8,630 nucleotides of DNA, from assembly GCA_947591115.1 (NCBI GenBank), contig CANQCX010000079.1, forward strand, positions 1-8,630, in the 5' to 3' direction. The notes below the pieces were generated by a model, which was not told the origin of the DNA, did not search any database, and was given only the letters and a program-made list of their open reading frames with translations. This stretch comes from an uncultured Lachnospiraceae bacterium (GTDB lineage: Bacteria > Bacillota > Clostridia > Lachnospirales > Lachnospiraceae). The position numbers and the translations under genes were made by a program. Below, in pieces: positions 1 to 5,902 of the stretch (position 1 is the stretch's first letter; each line of letters opens with the position of its first letter).

Positions 1-552
1 ATTACGGTTGAAACGGGAGCGGGCGTGAAAACGCTTGCGCTTTTTGTGGAAGACGGAAAGGTAACGCAGGTGCGCGTAGATATGGGCGAGCCTGTGTTAA
101 AGCCGGAGGAGATTCCGGTAGAGGCAAAGGGCAGCAGGGTAGTAGCCGAGCCGATTCTGGCAGCGCAAAAGGAATGGCTCATGACCTGCGTATCTATGGG
201 AAATCCTCACGCAGTCGTATTTGTAGAGGACGTAAAACAGTTAGAAATTGAAAAAATCGGGCCGCAGTTTGAAAACCATGTCCGTTTCCCGAAGCGCACC
301 AATACGGAATTCGTTCAGGTGCTTTCCCGAAACGAGGCGGTCATGCGCGTATGGGAGCGCGGCTCCGCCGAAACATGGGCGTGCGGAACCGGAGCCTGCG
401 CCGCAGTAATGGCGTGCATTTTAAACGGCTATACCGAGCCGCAGGTACGGATGCATTTAAAAGGCGGCGACCTCACGATTGAATATGTTCCGGAAACCAA
501 CCATGTTTTTATGACGGGACCGGCAGTCGAAGTATTTACAGGAGTTTTTTAA
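1..552 (+). CDS. dapF: Diaminopimelate epimerase, 3' part (5' end outside window)
   Basis: DapF interconverts LL- and meso-diaminopimelate in the cytoplasm, the step that supplies meso-DAP for peptidoglycan and lysine. The reading frame is open from the first base (ITVETGAGVK, a typical DapF strand), so the gene begins upstream. A GTG at 25 is internal and not a real start. 183 codons are visible; the family is usually about 270-280 residues, so roughly a third is missing, including the first catalytic cysteine (the CGN motif). Visible family motifs are VDMGEP near base 80, MGNPHAVVFV near 200, FPKRTNTEFVQV near 290, and ERGSAETWACGTGACA near 355-405. The TGC at 382-384 encodes the second catalytic cysteine. 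The SAET variant replaces the more usual SGET. murE follows after 35 bases with no terminator between, so co-transcription is likely. Identification is secure from the motifs. Confidence 0.96.
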   Translation: MTVETGAGVKTLALFVEDGKVTQVRVDMGEPVLKPEEIPVEAKGSRVVAEPILAAQKEWLMTCVSMGNPHAVVFVEDVKQLEIEKIGPQFENHVRFPKRTNTEFVQVLSRNEAVMRVWERGSAETWACGTGACAAVMACILNGYTEPQVRMHLKGGDLTIEYVPETNHVFMTGPAVEVFTGVF

Positions 553-587
553 ATGCCTATTATTGAAATGTGAAAAAGGAGTAACCC

Positions 588-2060
588 ATGCAGATTCAGA
601 AATTACTGGAAAGAATGGAATACACCCTGTTAAGCGGGACGGCGGAAACGGAAATTTCCTCGCTGGCGTACGATTCCAGAAAGGTTAAGGAGGGTTCCGC
701 GTTTGTCTGCATTTCCGGTACGCTGCGCGACGCGCATGAATTTATACCGGAGGCGGCGGCGAAGGGCGCAAAAGCGCTGATCGTGGAAAAAGACGTGCCG
801 CCGATAGAGGGCGTAACGATCATTAAGGTGGACGACAGCCGCAAGGCGCTTTCCGTTATGGCGGCGGCTTATTTTGATTATCCTGCCGAAAAATTAAAAA
901 CGATCGGAATTACGGGCACCAAAGGAAAAACGACGACGACTTATATGGTCAAGTCCATTCTGGAATCCGCAGGGATCCGCACCGGACTGATCGGAACGAT
1001 TGAAACCATTATCGGCGATATGCATATCCCATCCGACCATACCACGCCGGAATCTTATATCGTACAGGAGTATTTTGACCGGATGGTAAAAGAGGGACTG
1101 GATGCCGTAGTGATGGAGGTGTCTTCTCAGGCGCTGATGCTGCATCGGGTATACGGCGTTGAATTTGACATCGGCGTGTTTACCAATCTGGAGCCGGATC
1201 ACATCGGCACGAATGAGCATAAGGATTTTGCGGATTACATGCACTGTAAAAGCCTGTTGTTCCGTCAGTGCCGTCTGGGAATTTTCAACGGGGACAGCGA
1301 GCATCTGGCAGGGATTTTAAACGGGCATACCTGCAGCGTGGAAACATACGGCTTCGGCGGGGAAAACGACTGGAGAGCGGTTCAGGCGGAGCTTTTAAAC
1401 GAACATGGCGCGCTCGGCGTGCGCTATCGCGTGGAGGGAAAGGCTTCCTTTGAGGTAGAAGTCAACGTGCCGGGGCGTTTCAGCGTTTACAATTCGCTGA
1501 CCGCGATCGTGATCTGCCATCATTTTGGAGTGGAAAAAGAAGCCGTAATAAAGGCCTTGCGCGAGGTACGCGTCAAAGGGAGGATCGAGATCGTTCCTGT
1601 GACCAGACGCTATACGCTGATGATTGATTATGCGCACAACGCTATGGCTTTGGAAAGTCTGCTGACCACGCTGCGGGAATACCATCCGAAGCGTCTGGTC
1701 TGTTTGTTCGGCTGCGGCGGCAATCGGGCAAAATCCCGAAGATATGAAATGGGAGAGGTTTCTTCCAAGCTGGCGGATTTGACCGTTGTAACGTCTGATA
1801 ATCCGAGAAACGAAGATCCGATGGAGATCATAAACGACATTCTTATCGGCGTTCAGAAAGCGGACGGCGCGTATGTCAGCATTCCGGATCGGAAAGAGGC
1901 TATCGCGTACTGTATGCAGAATGCACAGGACGGCGATATCATTGTCCTCGCGGGAAAAGGACATGAAGATTATCAGGAGATATGCGGGGTAAAGCATCAT
2001 ATGGATGAACGGGAGCTGATCGGGGAGATCATTCAGGAGAATCCAAAGATCCGGCTGTAG
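588..2060 (+). CDS. murE: UDP-N-acetylmuramoyl-tripeptide synthetase (MurE-type Mur ligase, probably meso-DAP adding)
   Basis: MurE uses ATP to add the third amino acid to UDP-MurNAc-L-Ala-D-Glu in the cytoplasm. The protein has 490 residues, normal for MurE, with three Mur ligase domains: N-terminal (about 1-100, DSRKVKEG at 29-36), central ATPase (P-loop GTKGKTTT at 110-117, HTTPE at 151-155, candidate carbamylated lysine K221), and C-terminal (DNPR at 404-407, GKGHE at 456-460). In characterised MurE proteins DNPR marks meso-DAP specificity, which fits dapF directly upstream. The start is fixed by AAAGGAG at 575-581, six bases before ATG. Several motifs differ from canonical MurE: EPDHIGTNEH where RDHLDYHG is usual, SSQAL for SSHAL, and DYAHNAMAL for DYAHTPDAL. 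The gene also lies away from murF, mraY and murD. It may therefore be a second MurE paralogue or a ligase with a shifted substrate. Mur ligase membership is certain; the exact substrate is inferred. Confidence 0.9.
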   Translation: MQIQKLLERMEYTLLSGTAETEISSLAYDSRKVKEGSAFVCISGTLRDAHEFIPEAAAKGAKALIVEKDVPPIEGVTIIKVDDSRKALSVMAAAYFDYPAEKLKTIGITGTKGKTTTTYMVKSILESAGIRTGLIGTIETIIGDMHIPSDHTTPESYIVQEYFDRMVKEGLDAVVMEVSSQALMLHRVYGVEFDIGVFTNLEPDHIGTNEHKDFADYMHCKSLLFRQCRLGIFNGDSEHLAGILNGHTCSVETYGFGGENDWRAVQAELLNEHGALGVRYRVEGKASFEVEVNVPGRFSVYNSLTAIVICHHFGVEKEAVIKALREVRVKGRIEIVPVTRRYTLMIDYAHNAMALESLLTTLREYHPKRLVCLFGCGGNRAKSRRYEMGEVSSKLADLTVVTSDNPRNEDPMEIINDILIGVQKADGAYVSIPDRKEAIAYCMQNAQDGDIIVLAGKGHEDYQEICGVKHHMDERELIGEIIQENPKIRL

Positions 2061-2090
2061 AAGCAGAAAAGCATATACGGATGCAGCTTC
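2060..2090. terminator. Imperfect hairpin between convergent genes, possible bidirectional terminator
   Basis: GAAGC (2060-2064) pairs with GCTTC (2086-2090). Inside it, GCAT (2071-2074) pairs with ATGC (2081-2084) around a six-base loop, with an AGAAAA/A internal loop between the two helices. It sits exactly where murE (plus) and the DUF4364 gene (minus) converge. No T-tract follows on either strand, so it is not a standard intrinsic terminator. It could act with Rho or merely protect 3' ends, or be chance. Confidence 0.25.
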
Positions 2091-2097
2091 GCAAGCG

Positions 2098-2613
2098 TTA
2101 ATGGAGCAGCAGATCCATGAGATACGCGTAGACGTCTTCATTTTTGTTTTTCCATTGATGGCAGATCGCCTCCGCCTGTTCTCTGGTTTTTACCGCCAGA
2201 GTCAGGTCGATGACGGATCTGCCGTCGGAACGGACCTGACAGCGCACCGCATAATCCTGCTGCGTCGTTTTATAATAGTCCGCAACAACGGAATTTTCCT
2301 GCCGGAACTGAATCCGGTTCTCTTCAAAAAATTTCTGGATATCCCGAAGGATCCCGTCCGAAATTTTATCTTTAAAAAATCCCAGCGTTTCTTTGCCGGC
2401 GGCAGTCAGGGAATACTGCGTATTGGAATGCGTAGGAACCGCAAGAATCAGGCCGGAATCGACCAGATTTCCGATTACCTCCTGAACGCGGAAGTAATCG
2501 GTATATTCCTGCTCCAGAAAAAAATTGGAGATCTGCGTATTGCTCAACGGAAAACCGGCTTTGTCCAGCATACACAGGATGGTCAGTTTATAAATAGTAA
2601 ACGGATTCGCCAA
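2098..2613 (-). CDS. DUF4364 family winged-helix protein
   Basis: A 171-residue protein of the DUF4364 family, common in Clostridia and of unknown function. The N-terminal half (about residues 4-75) reads as a winged-helix DNA-binding fold: NPFTIYKLTILCMLDK, then FPLSNTQISNFFLEQEYTDYF, a recognition-type helix (QEVIGNLVDSGLI) and a TQYSLTAAGKETL wing. The C-terminal half has alternating strands and helices with charged residues and no motif I recognise. I start it at TTG 2613. The AAGGAG at 2627-2622 is eight bases upstream of that codon, whereas the in-frame GTG at 2622 overlaps the ribosome site itself. That site also overlaps the malic enzyme stop codon (TGA 2621-2619), so the two genes are probably translationally coupled in one transcript. 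A regulatory role, perhaps linked to malate or pyruvate metabolism, is inference from fold and position only. Confidence 0.85.
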   Translation of the reverse strand: MANPFTIYKLTILCMLDKAGFPLSNTQISNFFLEQEYTDYFRVQEVIGNLVDSGLILAVPTHSNTQYSLTAAGKETLGFFKDKISDGILRDIQKFFEENRIQFRQENSVVADYYKTTQQDYAVRCQVRSDGRSVIDLTLAVKTREQAEAICHQWKNKNEDVYAYLMDLLLH

Positions 2614-2618
2614 AAAAA

Positions 2619-2627
2619 TCACTCCTT
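2619..2627 (-). promoter_or_regulatory. Ribosome binding site overlapping upstream stop codon (coupling site)
   Basis: On the minus strand AAGGAG runs directly into TGA, the malic enzyme stop. It is followed by a run of seven T whose last two bases begin the TTG start of the DUF4364 gene. Ribosomes finishing the malic enzyme would end on the ribosome site of the next gene, a classic coupling layout. It also argues for TTG 2613 rather than GTG 2622 as start. Confidence 0.75.
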
Positions 2628-3767
2628 ACATTTGACGGCATTGCTGACCGCTTCGGCAACGCGCGGATCAAAGGCCTCCGGCATAATGAAATCCTCGCTC
2701 AGCTCCTCGTCGCTGACCAGAGCGGCAAGCGCTTCGGCAGCGGCAAGCTTCATTTCTTCCGTAATCTGGGAAGCGCGTGATTCCAGCGCGCCCTTAAAGA
2801 TGCCCGGAAAAGCGATGACATTGTTGACCTGATTCGGGAAGTCGCTCCTTCCGGTGCCGACAATCCTTGCTCCGGCGGCTTTTGCCAGATCCGGCATGAT
2901 TTCCGGAACCGGATTTGCCATTGCAAAGAGAATGGCGTCCCGATTCATGGAAGCAACCATTTCCGGCGTAACGATGTTCGGTGCGGAAACGCCTATGAAA
3001 ATATCCGCGCTCTTCAGCGCGTCGGCAAGCGTCCCCTTTTTCTGCTCCAGATTCGTAACCTCGGTCATTTTTTTCTGCATCCAGTTCAGATCCGGATCGT
3101 CCTGATAAAGGATGCCTTTCCGGTCGCACATGGTTATATTGGAAAAACCGTAGGTCAGAAGCAGGCGGGTAATGGCAATTCCGGCGGAACCCGCGCCGTT
3201 TACCACGACCTTGCAGGCTTCCTTCTTTTTTCCGGTCACGCGCAGGGCGTTGATGACTCCCGCCAGTACGACGATCGCCGTCCCATGCTGGTCATCGTGG
3301 AAAACCGGAATATCCAGCTCCGCTTTTAAACGCTCTTCGATTTCAAAACACCTCGGAGCCGAAATATCCTCCAGATTGATGCCGCCGAACCCCGGCGCAA
3401 TGTTTTTGACGGTGGCAATGATTTCCTCGGTGTCCTGAGTGTCCAGACAGATCGGAACCGCATTGACGTTTCCGAATTCTTTAAACAGAACGCATTTGCC
3501 CTCCATGACCGGCATGGCGGCGTAAGGCCCGATATTGCCCAGTCCCAGTACGGCGCTTCCGTCGGAAACGACGGCGACGGTATTGGATTTCCATGTATAG
3601 GTGTAAGCCGCCTCTTTGTTTTCGGCAATGACCTTGCAGGGCTCCGCAACGCCGGGCGTATAGGCGATCGCCAGATCTTCTCTTGTGTTTACTTTTGATT
3701 TTGCGGTGGTTTCCAGCTTCCCGTTCCATTTTTCGTGGAGGGAAAGCGCTTTTTCTTTCTGATCCAT
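2619..3767 (-). CDS. Malic enzyme (oxaloacetate-decarboxylating malate dehydrogenase), short form
   Basis: It oxidatively decarboxylates L-malate to pyruvate and CO2, reducing NAD or NADP, in the cytoplasm. The protein is 382 residues, the usual size for short bacterial malic enzymes without the phosphotransacetylase-like tail. Visible family features are YTPGVAEPC (catalytic Tyr37), the region around EGKCVLFKEFG (catalytic Lys91), NLEDISAPRCFEIE with metal ligands Glu133 and Asp134, FHDDQHGTA with Asp159, the Rossmann NGAGSAGIA at 190-198, FAMANPVPEI at 281-290, and a C-terminal SDFPNQVNNVIAFPG at 308-322. The frame is open further upstream to 3842, but ATG 3767 is the start: AGGAGA (3779-3774) lies six bases before it and the family begins here. 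Coenzyme choice cannot be read reliably. It has its own promoter, diverging from rho, and the DUF4364 gene is coupled behind it. All key residues I can place are intact. Confidence 0.95.
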   Translation of the reverse strand: MDQKEKALSLHEKWNGKLETTAKSKVNTREDLAIAYTPGVAEPCKVIAENKEAAYTYTWKSNTVAVVSDGSAVLGLGNIGPYAAMPVMEGKCVLFKEFGNVNAVPICLDTQDTEEIIATVKNIAPGFGGINLEDISAPRCFEIEERLKAELDIPVFHDDQHGTAIVVLAGVINALRVTGKKKEACKVVVNGAGSAGIAITRLLLTYGFSNITMCDRKGILYQDDPDLNWMQKKMTEVTNLEQKKGTLADALKSADIFIGVSAPNIVTPEMVASMNRDAILFAMANPVPEIMPDLAKAAGARIVGTGRSDFPNQVNNVIAFPGIFKGALESRASQITEEMKLAAAEALAALVSDEELSEDFIMPEAFDPRVAEAVSNAVKCKE

Positions 3768-3813
3768 TTTGGTTCTCCTGTTATCAATTGTTCGTAGACT
3801 GTACAATGCAATT

Positions 3814-3842
3814 ATGATACCATTCTTATTTTCACAAATCAA
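3814..3842 (-). promoter_or_regulatory. Predicted sigma-A type promoter for malic enzyme
   Basis: On the minus strand TTGATT (3842-3837) is followed after 17 bases by TATCAT (3819-3814), matching the consensus at four and five of six positions. Transcription would begin near 3807, giving a leader of about 40 bases to the ATG at 3767. An overlapping alternative -10 (CATAAT, 3816-3811) is also possible. Confidence 0.55.
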
Positions 3843-3875
3843 GAAGAACGTAACGGTTCGGCCCTCAATTAAAAA

Positions 3876-3889
3876 ATAGGACTTCCTAT
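3876..3889. repeat. 6-bp perfect inverted repeat over the rho -35 position, candidate operator
   Basis: ATAGGA (3876-3881) and TCCTAT (3884-3889) are perfect inverted copies separated by two bases. They cover the place where a -35 box for the rho promoter would sit and lie about 34 bases upstream of the malic enzyme -35. The short arms could arise by chance, so operator function is only a suggestion. Confidence 0.3.
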
Positions 3890-3911
3890 CCGCAAAAGTT
3901 TGTGCTATAAT
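3883..3911 (+). promoter_or_regulatory. Predicted extended -10 promoter for rho
   Basis: TGCTATAAT (3903-3911) is a perfect extended -10. The -35 position 17 bases upstream (TTCCTA, 3883-3888) matches poorly, as is usual where an extended -10 compensates. Transcription would begin near 3918, leaving a leader of about 83 bases. I see no strong hairpin or attenuator in the leader. The rho ribosome site is AAGGAG at 3986-3991, nine bases before ATG. Confidence 0.7.
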
Positions 3912-4000
3912 GCAGTAAAGTACATGATTAGTTCGTATGTCATTTCCGACAGAATACCCCGGGAGAAAGAGATAACAGAACAGATAAGGAGTTATATTTT

Positions 4001-5449
4001 ATGAGAGAAAAATATGAAAGTCTTTCCGCATCCGTATTGCGGGATCTGGCAAAAGCGAGGGGATTAAAAGGAATTTCCACGCTGAAAAAGAGTGAGCTGG
4101 TGGAGCGGATGCTGGAAGAAGACGAGAGGGAAAAGCGCCGGAAGGAGGAGCAGGAAGAGACGGAGCGCCGCAAAGCGGAAGAAAAGCGCAAGACAGAGGA
4201 CAGGCATAAAACGGACAGCGCCGCCCATAGCGGAAGCGTCAGGGAATCCGCTGCAGTCTATGCGGGCAAGGAGAGCGGCGCCGCCGATCCGATGGCGATC
4301 AAAGAGGACATTGCCAATCTTGACAGCGGGATTTCGGTCAGCGGAATCTTGGAGGTCATGCCGGACGGCTTCGGTTTCCTTAGAAGCGAGAATTACCTGC
4401 CGGGCGAAAACGACGTATACATTTCGCCGTCCCAGATCCGCCGGTTTAATTTAAAAAAGGGCGACATCGTAACGGGCAATACCCGCATCAAGTCCCAGAA
4501 TGAAAAGTTTTCCGCCCTTTTGTTTGTAACGGGCGTCAACGGCTGTCATCCGTCGGAGGCGCAGAACCGCAAGAGCTTTGAAGAGCTGACGCCGATTTTC
4601 CCGAACCGCCGGCTGCGTTTGGAGCGTCCGGGATGTTCGGTGGCAATGCGCGTGGTCGATCTGGTTTCTCCGATCGGAAAAGGCCAGAGAGGTATGATCG
4701 TTTCCCAGCCGAAAGCAGGAAAGACCACGCTTTTAAAAGAGATTGCACGCGCGGTAACCAGCAGCAATCCCGAAATGCACCTGATCATATTGTTGATCGA
4801 CGAACGACCGGAGGAGGTAACCGATATTAAGGAGGCCATTACCGGAGAAAACGTCGAAGTCATTTATTCCACATTTGACGAACTGCCGGAGCATCACAAA
4901 CGGGTATCGGAGATGGTAATCGAGCGCGCGAAGCGGCTGGTAGAGCATAAGAGGGACGTCATGATCCTTTTGGACAGCATTACGCGTCTGGCAAGGGCGT
5001 ATAACCTGACGGTTCCGCCAAGCGGACGTACCTTGTCCGGCGGTCTGGATCCGGCGGCGCTTCATATGCCGAAGCGTTTCTTTGGCGCGGCAAGGAATAT
5101 GCGCGAGGGAGGAAGTCTGACGATCCTTGCAACGGCGCTTGTGGACACCGGAAGCAAGATGGATGATGTCGTGTTCGAGGAATTTAAGGGCACCGGCAAC
5201 ATGGAGCTGGTGCTGGATCGGAAGCTTTCCGAGAAGCGGATCTTCCCTGCGATCGATATTGTCAAATCCGGAACCAGACGCGAGGATCTGCTTTTGGATG
5301 CGGATGAACAGGCGGCGGTCGATATCATGCGGAAAGCGTTTAACGGAATGCGCGCGGATGAAGCGGTGGAAAACATCCTCAATCTGTTCGCCCATACCAG
5401 AAACAACGCGGAATTTATCCATAATGTACGGAAAAATCGTATTTTGTAA
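4001..5449 (+). CDS. rho: Transcription termination factor Rho, with long charged insert
   Basis: Rho is a hexameric RNA-dependent ATPase and helicase that ends transcription at C-rich, unstructured RNA. The 482-residue protein shows a Rho_N helical domain (about 6-40, LRDLAKARGLKGISTLKKSEL) and a Glu/Lys/Arg-rich stretch of about 60 residues (39-100). A cold-shock-type RNA-binding domain follows (about 110-180, GFGFLRSENYLPGENDVYIS), then the RecA-like motor. Motor motifs are Walker A QPKAGKTT (236-243), catalytic Glu268 in LIDERPEEVT, Walker B and Q-loop LLDSITRLARAYN (Asp325), R-loop GRTLSGGLDPAALHMPKRFFGAARN (342-366), and arginines R413 and R426, matching E. coli R353 and R366. The contacts known for bicyclomycin that I can place are conserved. 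The insert accounts for the extra length over E. coli Rho (419 residues). No intrinsic terminator follows; the rpmE promoter begins ten bases after the stop codon. Confidence 0.98.
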   Translation: MREKYESLSASVLRDLAKARGLKGISTLKKSELVERMLEEDEREKRRKEEQEETERRKAEEKRKTEDRHKTDSAAHSGSVRESAAVYAGKESGAADPMAIKEDIANLDSGISVSGILEVMPDGFGFLRSENYLPGENDVYISPSQIRRFNLKKGDIVTGNTRIKSQNEKFSALLFVTGVNGCHPSEAQNRKSFEELTPIFPNRRLRLERPGCSVAMRVVDLVSPIGKGQRGMIVSQPKAGKTTLLKEIARAVTSSNPEMHLIILLIDERPEEVTDIKEAITGENVEVIYSTFDELPEHHKRVSEMVIERAKRLVEHKRDVMILLDSITRLARAYNLTVPPSGRTLSGGLDPAALHMPKRFFGAARNMREGGSLTILATALVDTGSKMDDVVFEEFKGTGNMELVLDRKLSEKRIFPAIDIVKSGTRREDLLLDADEQAAVDIMRKAFNGMRADEAVENILNLFAHTRNNAEFIHNVRKNRIL

Positions 5450-5458
5450 AAAATACTA

Positions 5459-5487
5459 TTGCAATCGTTATGCGCTTATGCTACAAT
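5459..5487 (+). promoter_or_regulatory. Predicted strong promoter for rpmE
   Basis: TTGCAA (5459-5464), a 17-base spacer and TACAAT (5482-5487), with an upstream TG (5479-5480) making an extended -10. Transcription would begin near 5494, so L31 can be made independently of rho. The element starts ten bases after the rho stop codon. Confidence 0.75.
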
Positions 5488-5493
5488 AAATAA

Positions 5494-5620
5494 GCTGTTT
5501 ATCGGGATGTAAACGGACGAACCTGTGATCCTTCGCAGCAAATATCATATGCGGATCGGGCATACGGGTATAGAAGGATACAGCAAATTGTAGACGATAA
5601 GAATAGAAGAGGTGAAAATC
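5494..5620 (+). promoter_or_regulatory. Structured rpmE leader, candidate L31 autoregulatory RNA
   Basis: The leader of about 127 nt can form a long helix: CTGT (5523-5526) plus ATCCTTC (5528-5534) pair with GAAGGAT (5573-5579) plus ACAG (5580-5583), eleven pairs with one bulged G at 5527. A competing hairpin pairs GATC (5527-5530) and CGCA (5534-5537) with TGCG and GATC (5550-5557). The two share bases 5527-5534, so they are largely exclusive. Ribosomal protein L31 leaders are known RNA families in several phyla, including Firmicutes; I could not match this one to a covariance model. The ribosome site (AGAGGTG, 5608-5614) lies about 25 bases after the long helix. Confidence 0.5.
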
Positions 5621-5818
5621 ATGAGAGAAGGAATCCATCCGGATTATTATCAGGCAACGGTAACGTGCAACTGCGGCAACACTTTTGTAACAGGCTCCAC
5701 CAAGCCGGAGATCCACGTAGAAATCTGTTCCAAATGCCATCCATTCTACACCGGACAGCAGAAAGCAAGTCAGGCGCGTGGACGTATTGAGCGCTTCAAT
5801 AAGAAATACGGCATGTAA
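5621..5818 (+). CDS. rpmE: 50S ribosomal protein L31, zinc-binding (C+) type
   Basis: L31 is a small protein at the central protuberance of the large ribosomal subunit that contacts the small subunit. The 65-residue product starts MREGIHPDYYQATVTC, the normal L31 beginning, and ends RIERFNKKYGM, the normal end. Cysteines 16 and 18 (CNC) and 36 and 39 (CSKC) form the zinc ribbon of the C+ type, so it needs zinc and is the default form rather than the zinc-sparing replacement. ATG 5621 is chosen over an in-frame GTG at 5612 because AGAGGTG (5608-5614) is six bases before the ATG and overlaps the GTG. It has its own promoter and structured leader and is followed by an intrinsic terminator. Adjacency to rho is common in Firmicutes. 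Confidence 0.97.
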   Translation: MREGIHPDYYQATVTCNCGNTFVTGSTKPEIHVEICSKCHPFYTGQQKASQARGRIERFNKKYGM

Positions 5819-5840
5819 CAGAATACCGAAAGGTTACGAC

Positions 5841-5873
5841 AGGTTGAGGTTGATAAAATCTCAACCTTTTTTT
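5841..5873 (+). terminator. Intrinsic terminator after rpmE
   Basis: AGGTTGAG (5841-5848) pairs perfectly with CTCAACCT (5860-5867) over an 11-base loop and is followed by an unbroken run of seven T (5867-5873). A direct repeat of GGTTGA allows a second register with a 7-bp stem. It ends 29 bases before the next start codon, so downstream genes depend on read-through or on a promoter placed within it. Confidence 0.88.
5851..5859 (+). promoter_or_regulatory. Candidate extended -10 inside the terminator loop
   Basis: TGATAAAAT (TG, one base, then TAAAAT with five of six matches to TATAAT) occupies most of the terminator loop. No good -35 is visible at 16-18 bases upstream. RNA would begin near 5866, after the stem, and reach the DUF1385 start in about 37 bases. 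The same TGn form is seen in the rho and rpmE promoters. Suggestive only. Confidence 0.35.
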
Positions 5874-5902
5874 CCTTGTGCCATAGGAAAGGAACAATGC
5901 AT

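Noticed and set aside
1395..2141. Long open frame on the minus strand opposite murE (about 248 codons)
   Set aside because: It lies antisense to a certain murE, has no family-like sequence, and mirrors murE codon phase. A similar artefact is seen opposite rho (4733-5422) and opposite the DUF1385 gene (5861-6496).
2101..2832. Plus-strand open frame of about 243 codons spanning the DUF4364 and malic enzyme genes
   Set aside because: It is antisense to two well-supported genes, crosses their junction, and shows low-complexity Ser/Ala-rich translation with no recognisable motif.
3787..3807. Inverted repeat ATTGT...ACAAT near the malic enzyme transcription start
   Set aside because: Arms of only five bases with an 11-base gap in AT-rich sequence are expected by chance; no second copy supports an operator.
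3765..3842. 25-residue N-terminal extension of malic enzyme
   Set aside because: The extension overlaps the promoter -10 and lacks a ribosome site; AGGAGA directly precedes ATG 3767, where the family begins.
5876..5902. Upstream TTG start (5876) for the DUF1385 protein
   Set aside because: No ribosome site lies before it, the extra residues do not resemble the family, and AAAGGA at 5888-5893 points to ATG 5903.
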